64,000 bases of DNA from Parapedobacter sp. SGR-10. Its GTDB lineage: Bacteria; Bacteroidota; Bacteroidia; Sphingobacteriales; Sphingobacteriaceae. Below, one piece after another: positions 8,417-16,340 of the stretch. The position numbers and the translations under genes were made by a program. The notes below the pieces were generated by a model, which was not told the origin of the DNA, did no database searches, and was given only the letters and a program-made list of their open reading frames with translations. Numbering within the stretch: the first letter of the stretch is position 1; each line of letters opens with the position of its first letter. The stretch spans positions 1-64,000 of the forward strand of contig NZ_JAAJTJ010000020.1 in the NCBI RefSeq assembly GCF_011030405.1, written 5' to 3'.

Positions 8417-9424
8417 TTATTTTGCTTGAAGTTTGACAAAGTCTACGATTTGTTTGATTTCTTCGGCAGTCACTTTCTTGCCATTATTTCCCCAGCTGCT
8501 TCTCTCAAAGTTGATAATGGCGGCTACTTCATGCTCTGTAAAACCGGCATTGACCCCTACCGCAGCCATAGCGCCGTACTCCGGATGCGCATCGTATCCG
8601 TTCATGATGATATCGATATACAACTCCAGATCATCCCCTTCTACAACAGGACTCCCTTTCAACGGAGGGAAAGCTCCGGGAAGGCCCATACCATCTGCTT
8701 GGTGACAGGCTTGGCAATTTGCCACATACAAAGCCTGTCCATCCAGTTCCTGTGCACCATCGTCCCCTTTCGTCCCTTCCGCTTTCTTCTCCCTTTTGTA
8801 AAGAAAATCAAGTGCTGCTATACTTTCGGGCAAAGGAGCCTGTTTCAAGGATTGCAGATACGCTACCAGTTGCAGAGCCTCTTTCGTGGCAACGACCTGA
8901 CGCCCGTCCTTGGGTGCATATTCCTCAGGCAAACGTACCACCACGTCAGCATCACCCACCTGCTCTTTGTATGCAAACAGAAACGGGTAGGCGGGCATAA
9001 TCGACTCCTTGACTACAATACGGGGATTGAAAAGATGCACCAGATTCCAATCCAAGCTCGGCTGTCTGTTGCCAACATCTGTCAGATCGGGTCCCGTACG
9101 TTCGGTCCCCATGAGTGTTGCTGTATTGCGCCATATATCTGTCCGACCGATATGGGCATAGTCTGCCGCCATACTCGGCCGGTGCCCCCACACCTTGTCC
9201 ATATCTACATTACGAACCTGCTGTGTGTGACAGGCTACACAACCATGTGATATATACAAAGCCTTGCCTTGAAGAGCATCTTCCGACAAGGGCTCGGCCG
9301 ATGGCAAAGGCGCGTTGATCACTTGATTGTGCAGCGCAGGCACTACTGCTACAAAAATGGTGAGGATGACAAAAAACAACGTTGCCGTTAAAAACAAATT
9401 CTTATGATTATCAAAAAAACTCAT
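8417..9424 (-). CDS. ccoO: cbb3 oxidase CcoO fused to a second cytochrome c domain
   Basis: A 335-residue membrane-anchored diheme protein. Residues 1-30 form the anchor; the CcoO domain follows with heme site CVACH, GPDLTDVG and the axial-Met region MPAYPFLF. After a charged linker (about 205-225) a second cytochrome c domain has CQACH and a likely axial Met in EYGAMAAVG. In proteobacteria CcoO has one heme and CcoP supplies two more; here one chain joins CcoO to a CcoP-like monoheme module. It passes electrons to CcoN, encoded 18 bases upstream. Confidence 0.88.
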   Translation of the reverse strand: MSFFDNHKNLFLTATLFFVILTIFVAVVPALHNQVINAPLPSAEPLSEDALQGKALYISHGCVACHTQQVRNVDMDKVWGHRPSMAADYAHIGRTDIWRNTATLMGTERTGPDLTDVGNRQPSLDWNLVHLFNPRIVVKESIMPAYPFLFAYKEQVGDADVVVRLPEEYAPKDGRQVVATKEALQLVAYLQSLKQAPLPESIAALDFLYKREKKAEGTKGDDGAQELDGQALYVANCQACHQADGMGLPGAFPPLKGSPVVEGDDLELYIDIIMNGYDAHPEYGAMAAVGVNAGFTEHEVAAIINFERSSWGNNGKKVTAEEIKQIVDFVKLQAK

Positions 9425-9442
9425 GACTACGATTAATGATGG

Positions 9443-11578
9443 TTATGCCGATATTTCTTTATCCTCCAGTTTCTTCACGATTTCTTCCTCTACGTCCATA
9501 GGCGTAGGCACGACGATCATCTTGTACATATTGTATGCAAAGAATAGATGTGACAACCACATCAAACTACCTCCAATAGCCCGCCAAAGCCAGTGGGGTG
9601 CCATCGAAATCACGCCTTGGATAAAAGGCTGTCCTTCCAACCACATGATACCTTTGAGCGTACTGCCATACATCAAGGGCACCGTATAGAACATCATTCC
9701 GATCAGGGCCAACCAAAAATGCGCACCTATAGAAATCTGAGGGGCCTCCTGTCCCGTGAACCGGGGTACGATGGCATAGATACCTGCCCATAGGAAAAAG
9801 CAGATAATACCGTACATCGTCAAATGCGAGTGGGCAACCGTAAAATCCGTAAAGTGCCAAATCAGATTGGTCGATCGAAAGGCTTCGGCCGTCCCCTGCA
9901 TCGAACCCGTAAAGTAAAAGATCGTACCTACCAAGAAAAAAGGCAATGTATAGCTGTCCTTGACCTTAAACCAAGCTCCCTTGAATGTCATCAGAAAATT
10001 GGTCGTACCCGCGATGACAGGTATAGCCATACCTGCACTACCCACAATGGCGACAGTCTGCAACCACCAAGGTATTGCACTAAAAACAAAATGGTGCGTA
10101 CCGATAAGGGTATAAAACAGGATCTGTGTCCAAAATGCCAGTACACCAAGGCTATATGAATAAATAGGCTTGTTAAGCTGCTGTGGAAGAAAGTAATAAA
10201 CGAGACCAAGTGTAAACAGCATAAACCACATGCCTACACCCTGGTGCATATAATACCCCTGCACGATGGTCTCTCCTAAGCCCTGTTGCCAAAAAGGCAA
10301 ATAGGCTACCAAAGCAATGACGATGGTAAATATAATGGCCGAAACGATGTACCAGTTTGAAATATAAATCTCGCGTGTCGTCCGTCGAGCGATGGTCTTA
10401 TAAAAATTGATCAGTGTCAGCACCAATGCTATTGCAAAAAGCAACATAATGGGCCAGATATATTCGCGGTATTCTCCCCCACCGTTATTGACCCCCGCCA
10501 TGAGTGATACCGTACCAAGCAATACCGAGGTATTGATCAAGTGCATGGAATACCAGCCCCATTTCAAGCTATATAGGCGCACGTTGCTTACCCTAGGCAC
10601 AACATAATACGCCAATCCGATCATGGCCATAGAGGCCCATCCCCAAAATACGGCGTTGGTATGTACAGGACGCAATCTCCCAAAACTCAACCAGCTCGCA
10701 CTATCTATATCCGGCGCCACAAACTTGATCCCTACATATTCACCTACCGTCGTGCCGAATAACAACCAAAACGTAGCCGACACCAAGTATCCTATCACCA
10801 TTTTGGATAATGCCGGATCAATGTTAGGCCGGGGCACAGCTTTTTTCTTGACGGAAACAATCTGCACACCTGTATTTGAATCGATGCGCAAAAGCCCTCG
10901 ATAGTCTTTGGCAGTAGCCGTCCCCGAAAGACTATTGGTTTCGACCTGATAATCCAAGGCTGCCTTACGACCTTCAAGTTCCTGTTCTATTTCCTGCAAA
11001 TCCACTTTTTCGAGCAAGTCAGCGACCTCTTGAGCCTCTTCTCCTCGTACCTGCCTATCCAATGTATGCAAGCGTTTCCCAATTTTTGCAAAAAGAATCA
11101 ATACGGCCATAACTACCGGAATAGCCAATAGGACAAGCGTGATAATCACACCTCCTTGTTGCAATAAATTATCTCTGGTCACAGCAGATTGCTGTGCCAG
11201 CAATGGCGATGGAAGTAAACTAAATGAAAGTCCGGACAAGAGGGATATGATCACCCCCGTATGACCCTGCTGCTTTCTTTTGTGTTGCAAAACCCGTGTA
11301 ATCTGACTGCTGTTCAGCCTCTTTAAATGAAACCGCAACTTATCTTCTTGCTTGGCAACCTCCTTCCGCAATGGTTTGGTCACATTTTCAATCTTTTCAC
11401 CAACCAAAAGAACCACAATCAACAACACAACAGCCAGCAATAGAGCTATACATAAAAGCAGATCCGCACCTTTCCATTGATAAGAATAGGGTGTCGTCCG
11501 CTCTAGGGCTGTAGCTATCGATACTTTGGAAAAGACCAAAGCAAAACATAAAAATCTCAAAAAACTTTTTTTTCTCAT
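9443..11578 (-). CDS. ccoN: cbb3-type cytochrome oxidase subunit I with long N-terminal extension
   Basis: A 711-residue protein. The C-terminal 470 residues are the 12-helix CcoN core with the low-spin heme ligand region RPVHTNAVFWGW, the active-site MHQGVG, CuB histidines GTHHF and the heme ligands AHSHLTMYG. Ahead of it lies a roughly 240-residue extension with about three extra hydrophobic segments and two charged coiled-coil-like stretches, which is not part of a canonical CcoN of about 470-480 residues. It reduces O2 to water while pumping protons under low oxygen. It is the first gene of the operon, preceded by a strong terminator structure. Confidence 0.92.
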   Translation of the reverse strand: MRKKSFLRFLCFALVFSKVSIATALERTTPYSYQWKGADLLLCIALLLAVVLLIVVLLVGEKIENVTKPLRKEVAKQEDKLRFHLKRLNSSQITRVLQHKRKQQGHTGVIISLLSGLSFSLLPSPLLAQQSAVTRDNLLQQGGVIITLVLLAIPVVMAVLILFAKIGKRLHTLDRQVRGEEAQEVADLLEKVDLQEIEQELEGRKAALDYQVETNSLSGTATAKDYRGLLRIDSNTGVQIVSVKKKAVPRPNIDPALSKMVIGYLVSATFWLLFGTTVGEYVGIKFVAPDIDSASWLSFGRLRPVHTNAVFWGWASMAMIGLAYYVVPRVSNVRLYSLKWGWYSMHLINTSVLLGTVSLMAGVNNGGGEYREYIWPIMLLFAIALVLTLINFYKTIARRTTREIYISNWYIVSAIIFTIVIALVAYLPFWQQGLGETIVQGYYMHQGVGMWFMLFTLGLVYYFLPQQLNKPIYSYSLGVLAFWTQILFYTLIGTHHFVFSAIPWWLQTVAIVGSAGMAIPVIAGTTNFLMTFKGAWFKVKDSYTLPFFLVGTIFYFTGSMQGTAEAFRSTNLIWHFTDFTVAHSHLTMYGIICFFLWAGIYAIVPRFTGQEAPQISIGAHFWLALIGMMFYTVPLMYGSTLKGIMWLEGQPFIQGVISMAPHWLWRAIGGSLMWLSHLFFAYNMYKMIVVPTPMDVEEEIVKKLEDKEISA

Positions 11579-11681
11579 CGTTTATTGCACATCTATATCG
11601 AACATTGGGTTAATGTAACCGCTTTCCATAGACTAAACCACGAAAAGCCATTCTTTCGACAACGAGACAAAGTAACAACAA

Positions 11682-11762
11682 AAAATAATAAAAGACAAAA
11701 AAGTCTTTTATTATTTTAGAAAGTAGGGGCAAAAAATATTTTTTGCCCCTACTTTCTAAAAT
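11682..11762. terminator. two overlapping perfect hairpins, including a 50-bp palindrome
   Basis: The first hairpin pairs 11682-11696 with 11703-11717 (15 perfect base pairs, six-A loop). The second is a perfect 50-bp palindrome, 11713-11762, with GTAGGGGC/GCCCCTAC in its arms and an A6-TA-T6-like centre. They share bases 11713-11717, so both cannot fold fully at once. The palindrome runs into the stop codon (11762-11764) of the sigma factor gene. The likely role is terminating the sigma factor transcript before ccoN. Confidence 0.75.
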
Positions 11763-12352
11763 TACCCTAACTGAAACGCAATCTTATGCTCTTCGATCAT
11801 TTTACGGAGATTGGCCAATGCATAACGCATCCTGCCCAACGCTGTATTGATACTCACATCCATGACTTCTGCGATTTCTTTGAAACTCATATCGCAAAAA
11901 TGCCGCATGATGAGTACTTCTTTCTGATCGTCGGGCAACATTTGAATGAGGCGTTTCAGATCGACGTCCTGTTGCTTTTTGACCAGCTTATTTTCGGGGG
12001 CTTCCTCCGCAAAATCCAACAGTTCAAAGATATCGTACCCATCTCCATCCACGACCGTCGGACCTCTTTTCTCCCGCCGGAAATGGTCGATCACCATATT
12101 GTTGGCAATACGGATGACCCATGGCAAAAACTTCCCCTCATCATTATAGCGTCCCGCTTTCAGCGTATTGATGACTTTAATAAATGTTTCTTGAAAAATA
12201 TCCTCAGCGAGGAATTCGTCCTTGACACGGACATATATAGCGGTATAAACTTTGGTTTTGTATCTTTCGATCAAAATCCGTAAACCATCTTCATTACCCT
12301 TTATATAGGCTTGAATAAGCTCTTGATCACTCTTGTTTTTCAATAGTTCCAT
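11762..12352 (-). CDS. ECF-type RNA polymerase sigma factor
   Basis: A 196-residue sigma-70 family protein with region 2 (DEFLAEDIFQETFIKVINTL and WVIRIANNMVIDHFRREKR) and region 4 (LPDDQKEVLIMRHFCDMSFK then IAEVMDVSINTALGRMRYAL). It directs RNA polymerase to stress or envelope promoters. No anti-sigma gene is adjacent, so its control cannot be deduced here. It stands alone between glyA and the cbb3 operon, flanked by terminators. Confidence 0.93.
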   Translation of the reverse strand: MELLKNKSDQELIQAYIKGNEDGLRILIERYKTKVYTAIYVRVKDEFLAEDIFQETFIKVINTLKAGRYNDEGKFLPWVIRIANNMVIDHFRREKRGPTVVDGDGYDIFELLDFAEEAPENKLVKKQQDVDLKRLIQMLPDDQKEVLIMRHFCDMSFKEIAEVMDVSINTALGRMRYALANLRKMIEEHKIAFQLG

Positions 12353-12526
12353 AATCTACCTAATTTAAGTTAGGATTTAGTAAACAATTAAGAGTAATAG
12401 TGCTCCGATAGGCAGTGTATTTTTTGATTGATTACGCTAAAATACAGTAAAATTTGGCAGTTCCCAAAGTATTCAGCTTTTATTTAACACTAATTCACAT
12501 TTTTCCCGTCCCTACTTTGTTAACAC

Positions 12527-12565
12527 AAAAAAAGCCCCAAAGTTTTCGTTTGGGGCTTTCTTTTT
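12527..12565. terminator. bidirectional rho-independent terminator
   Basis: AAAGCCCCAAA (12531-12541) pairs with TTTGGGGCTTT (12549-12559) around a seven-base loop. A-rich sequence before it and T-rich sequence after it serve as U tracts in either direction. It lies downstream of glyA, which is read on the minus strand. Confidence 0.9.
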
Positions 12566-12605
12566 CAGCTTTTCTAAAGTCCAAAACTTTGGAAAAGCCA
12601 AACAG

Positions 12606-13877
12606 TTATCTATACAGTGGGAATTGTGCCATCAAAGCTTTTGCTTTTTCCTGTATTTTTGCCAATTGAGCTTCATTCGAACGATTTTGTAAAGCCTCAT
12701 CGATCAATTCGCCGATCTGTATCATCTCGGCCTCTTTCACGCCACGTGTAGTGACAGCCGCCGTTCCAAATCGTACCCCGGATGTCACAAAAGGTGAACG
12801 TGTATCAAACGGCACCATATTTTTGTTGGTCGTGATACCCGCTTGTCCCAATACAGCCTCGGCTTCTTTACCTGAAATATCCTTATTGCGCAAGTCTACA
12901 AGCATCAAGTGATTGTCCGTCCCTCCGGAAATAATCTTGTAATCACGATCTACAAAGAATTTTGCCAATGCTTGGGCATTTCGCTGTACCTGCTTAGTAT
13001 ATTCCAGATAGTCATCGCTCAATGCTTCGCCATAAGCAATAGCTTTGGCTGCAATAGTATGCTCCAATGGACCTCCTTGTGTACCTGGGAACACAGCCAA
13101 GTCCAGCAATTGTGTGATCGTACGTATTTCACCTTTAGGTGTTTTGATGCCCCAAGGATTTTCAAAGTCCTTGCCTACCATAATCATACCTCCACGTGGG
13201 CCACGCAAAGTTTTGTGCGTCGTCGTAGTCACGATATGACAATGTGGAAGCGGATTGCTCAATAAACCTTTAGCAATCAAACCTGCCGGGTGCGAAATAT
13301 CGGCCATGACCAAAGCACCTATTTCATCGGCAACCTTGCGGATACGTGCATAATCCCAATCCCGCGAATAAGCCGAAGCACCGCAGATAATCATTTTTGG
13401 TTTTTCACGAAGTGCCGTTTCTTCCAATTGTTCGTAGTCGATAAGACCTGTATCTTCTTTTACGCCATAGAACAATGGTTCGTAGATTTTACCGGAAAGG
13501 TTGGCAGGCGAACCGTGGGTCAAGTGCCCTCCATGCGATAAGTCAAGACCTAAAATTTTATCACCGGGTTTGATCGTTGCCAAAAAAACAGCAGCATTAG
13601 CCTGTGCTCCCGAATGCGGTTGTACATTCACCCACTCGGCACCGAAAAGTTTCTTCGCACGATCGATGGCTATAGTCTCAATTTCATCGACCACCTCGCA
13701 ACCTCCATAATAGCGTTTGCCTGGAAGACCTTCCGCATATTTGTTGGTCAATACGGAACCAGCAGCTTCCATGACTTGTTTACTTACGAAGTTTTCTGAT
13801 GCAATCAGCTCGATACCTTCTTCTTGGCGTTTTAGCTCGTCAGCGATAAGATTAAAGATAACTTGATCTCTTTCCAT
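12606..13877 (-). CDS. glyA: serine hydroxymethyltransferase
   Basis: A 423-residue PLP enzyme that interconverts serine plus tetrahydrofolate with glycine plus 5,10-methylene-THF in the cytoplasm. The PLP lysine lies in [15 protein letters not shown], and [21 protein letters not shown] and [11 protein letters not shown] are family signatures. Length is standard. It is a single gene followed by its own terminator. Confidence 0.97.
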   Translation of the reverse strand: MERDQVIFNLIADELKRQEEGIELIASENFVSKQVMEAAGSVLTNKYAEGLPGKRYYGGCEVVDEIETIAIDRAKKLFGAEWVNVQPHSGAQANAAVFLATIKPGDKILGLDLSHGGHLTHGSPANLSGKIYEPLFYGVKEDTGLIDYEQLEETALREKPKMIICGASAYSRDWDYARIRKVADEIGALVMADISHPAGLIAKGLLSNPLPHCHIVTTTTHKTLRGPRGGMIMVGKDFENPWGIKTPKGEIRTITQLLDLAVFPGTQGGPLEHTIAAKAIAYGEALSDDYLEYTKQVQRNAQALAKFFVDRDYKIISGGTDNHLMLVDLRNKDISGKEAEAVLGQAGITTNKNMVPFDTRSPFVTSGVRFGTAAVTTRGVKEAEMIQIGELIDEALQNRSNEAQLAKIQEKAKALMAQFPLYR

Positions 13878-13971
13878 TGTTTGTATTTGTATGATAAATA
13901 AGGCGTAAAATTTATTTGCTGCAAATATAATACATTAATCTGAAACCTAAACGCATACGGTTTTGAAAACT

Positions 13972-14499
13972 TTACTGTGCCAACTCCTTTTTTAGCATGA
14001 TCTGCGCCGCATCATATGGATTGACTTCCAATTCATTGACATGGCGTAATACTACAGCTATATAATCGTCCAAACCCGCATTTTCGGGCTGTCCCTTACG
14101 CGCATTTCGCAGCAACGAGATCGTACGCTCTTTCAAGTCCTTGACGATGGTCCAAGCTGCATCCGACACATAAAGTTGCTGTGTAAAATTATGTTGGTAT
14201 TCATTTTCAATGTCTGCCTGTATAGCCTGGCGAAATTGCTCCACGGTCAATTGAGGGTCGTGATGGCGTATCATGACTTGGGCTGGCGAAATGCGATGTA
14301 CCAAGAGCAACAAGCGTTCGTAAGCCGCAAACTTCAATTGTAGATAATCCTTGGTCAAAGCCTTATGCTGATTGAGATTGTTCACTTTCAGCAAATAGTT
14401 TTCGATTTTGGGCCAAATGATATAAAAAGCCAGAACCAATGCCACAAAAACACCAAATACAAGCACAAAAAGCTGTTTGAAAAAATCTATATATTCCAT
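13972..14499 (-). CDS. conserved membrane-anchored protein of unknown function
   Basis: A 175-residue protein with one N-terminal membrane helix (about residues 8-30) and a helical cytoplasmic domain rich in Leu, Lys, Glu and Gln. Similar small anchored proteins are common in Bacteroidota genomes but have no known role. It has no catalytic motif that I can see. It lies next to glyA without obvious functional link. Confidence 0.75.
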   Translation of the reverse strand: MEYIDFFKQLFVLVFGVFVALVLAFYIIWPKIENYLLKVNNLNQHKALTKDYLQLKFAAYERLLLLVHRISPAQVMIRHHDPQLTVEQFRQAIQADIENEYQHNFTQQLYVSDAAWTIVKDLKERTISLLRNARKGQPENAGLDDYIAVVLRHVNELEVNPYDAAQIMLKKELAQ

Positions 14500-14655
14500 C
14501 TGTTATTCTATGTTTACCTATTGTCAAAAAATACCTATATCCTATTTTGTGCCTAAAAATATGTATTTTTGTCAAAGAGATTGTCTAAAAATATTTTTTA
14601 TAGTTTTCTCTTGTCATGCTCGGTTTAATACAAATCGAAACGAATAACGCTAAAT

Positions 14656-14734
14656 TGTCATCTTGAGGCTCACCGAAGGATCTGTTCGAATGAAGATTAT
14701 ATAGTTTACAGGTCCCTCCAAAGTGGGGATGACA
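14656..14734. repeat. TGTCAT-family dispersed palindromic element
   Basis: TGTCATC (14656-14662) pairs with GATGACA (14728-14734). The left part carries the words TGAGGCTCACC and GAAGGATCTG that recur with variation in elements at 32420 and 52502. It lies directly upstream of the IscA-type gene. It is not a gene; it looks like a REP or MITE relic. Confidence 0.6.
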
Positions 14735-14751
14735 GAAAGAAGATAAAGATC

Positions 14752-15105
14752 ATGAGTACAGAAAATATACAGACAGCAGCACCTGTAACGCTGACAGCCG
14801 GAGCTCTGACCGAGCTCAGAAAACTAATCGATCAGCAGGAGATTGGTTCAGATTTTGGTCTACGTATAGGTGTAGAGGGCGGAGGCTGTTCGGGTATGAG
14901 CTATATATTGGGATTTGACCAAAAGAAAGAGGGCGATTCAGAATACGAGATCGAAGGTATCCGGGTATTTATGAACAAGGCACATGGTCTGTATCTGGCT
15001 GGTATGGAGATTGATTTCAAAAACGGCCTGGATGCAAGAGGCTTCACATTCAATAACCCCAATGCCACAAGCACCTGCGGTTGCGGAAGCTCTTTTTCAG
15101 CATAA
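14752..15105 (+). CDS. iron-sulfur cluster assembly protein, IscA/ErpA type
   Basis: A 117-residue A-type carrier. The three cluster-ligating cysteines are visible: GGGCSGMSY near residue 46, then TCGCGSSF at the C-terminus (CxC). It receives Fe-S clusters and passes them to apo-proteins in the cytoplasm. It is a single gene between two TGTCAT-family repeats. Assignment to IscA, ErpA or SufA cannot be made from sequence alone. Confidence 0.93.
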   Translation: MSTENIQTAAPVTLTAGALTELRKLIDQQEIGSDFGLRIGVEGGGCSGMSYILGFDQKKEGDSEYEIEGIRVFMNKAHGLYLAGMEIDFKNGLDARGFTFNNPNATSTCGCGSSFSA

Positions 15106-15158
15106 ATAATAAAACAAAGTCTTCCGAAGTTTAAGGACCGATTTCAATATTTTTTTAT

Positions 15159-15288
15159 TGTCATGCTGAACCTTGGTGACTTGAGAAGCAATCATTCGTA
15201 CAATCTAAAACTTATACGAATGAATAACCAGCTGTTCACATATAATGTATAGATATTGATCTCTCCTTAATTCGGGATCCACATGACA
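15159..15288. repeat. TGTCAT-family dispersed palindromic element
   Basis: TGTCATG (15159-15165) pairs with CATGACA (15282-15288). An inner ATTCGTA/TACGAAT inverted repeat lies near 15194-15221. Together with the element at 14656 it brackets the IscA-type gene. It ends five bases before the stop codon of the AraC-type regulator read from the other strand. Confidence 0.55.
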
Positions 15289-15292
15289 GCTT

Positions 15293-16255
15293 TTAGACCT
15301 TCAGCTCCCCAGGAGATATACCGTAATACTTTTTAAAAGCACTACTGAAATTATTCTGGTGTCCAAACCCTGTCAATAAGGCGACTTCATAAACAGAAAG
15401 TTTATCCTCCAACAGGTATGTCCTTGCTCTTTCCATACGTATCCGGGTCAAATAATCGTGGATCGTAACGGAAAAATATTCCTTAAAATCTTTGCGCAAT
15501 TTGCTTTCGCTCATCAATACTTCAGCAGCAAGCTCCTTTTGGGTAGGTGGGTTTGCTATACGCTGTTCCAATATCTGCCTGGCCAATTCCAACCGCTCCA
15601 CATCCTCATCATTGAACGAGACATCATGATGTTGTCTCTTATCGTTATATTGCTCAAACTGGTACATCAGCAATTCAACCACACGGGATTCTGTATGAAG
15701 ACGGCGTATCTCTCCAGTCTTTTTCGACTCGATCAGTTCCGAAATGGTATGCTGCATCTCGTGGGTAGCCATGAGGTCCTCTTCGGAAAAGGAAACATAT
15801 TCCCCCTTTTCTATCTCTTCGACAAAATGCCTATGCAATAAAGAATCCCGTTTGATCAAGTTGAGATAATAGTCCTTGGAAATGACTGCTATGAAATAAT
15901 TGTATTCTATACCCTCGCGGACTTCATGTACGGATTTTACGGAGGGAATATACCGGATATTGTGCCGGCTCATTCCATACGGCAACTTACTATCTGCCGA
16001 TTTGTAAAATATAAATTGACTGGTGATCGCTTCCCCTTCCACTTCGGTATGGATATGGACAGGCTTATCAAAAAACATTTTGGCATGCAGAATGAAAAGA
16101 CCACTGGTAGACAGCTGAAAGTTGGACATTTGGATCGGGCTTCGGCGGATTTCAAGGCGATTTTCGACCAAAGGTTTGTCCGGTATATAATGATCTGGTA
16201 TTTCCTCGATAAAAAGCCAGTCGTCCAACTCTACTATTTTACTCTTTACCAACAT
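15293..16255 (-). CDS. AraC-family regulator, PchR/YbtA-like
   Basis: A 320-residue regulator with an N-terminal sensing domain (about 1-210) and a C-terminal AraC double helix-turn-helix (about 225-320; ELAAEVLMSESKLRKDFKEY and VYEVALLTGFGHQNNFSSAF). PchR-type members bind a ferric siderophore or heme-related ligand and switch on uptake genes. It lies downstream of the hmu genes on the same strand and has a near-perfect copy of the window's 17-mer operator 69 bases upstream of its start. A role in activating the heme genes is inferred. Confidence 0.85.
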   Translation of the reverse strand: MLVKSKIVELDDWLFIEEIPDHYIPDKPLVENRLEIRRSPIQMSNFQLSTSGLFILHAKMFFDKPVHIHTEVEGEAITSQFIFYKSADSKLPYGMSRHNIRYIPSVKSVHEVREGIEYNYFIAVISKDYYLNLIKRDSLLHRHFVEEIEKGEYVSFSEEDLMATHEMQHTISELIESKKTGEIRRLHTESRVVELLMYQFEQYNDKRQHHDVSFNDEDVERLELARQILEQRIANPPTQKELAAEVLMSESKLRKDFKEYFSVTIHDYLTRIRMERARTYLLEDKLSVYEVALLTGFGHQNNFSSAFKKYYGISPGELKV

Positions 16256-16323
16256 AATATCCAGTCAAAATTTTCCTTCTCCAAGTTTAAAGTTACAACT
16301 TTTCAAAGAGAAAAGTAATTTTA

Positions 16324-16340
16324 TTTAAAATACTTCTAAA
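16324..16340. promoter_or_regulatory. candidate Fur-family operator upstream of the AraC regulator
   Basis: TTTAAAATACTTCTAAA matches 14 of the 16 fixed positions of TTTAGAATNATTCTAAA. The flanks extend the symmetry to TTATTTA...TAAATAA (16321-16343). It overlaps the TAG stop of the hmuV-hmuS gene (16336-16338), so the operator of the regulator is embedded in the end of the preceding gene. Confidence 0.6.

Noticed and set aside
8426..9250. A 274-codon plus-strand frame opposite the CcoO fusion
   Set aside because: It lies opposite two heme-binding domains with intact motifs; its own translation resembles no protein family.
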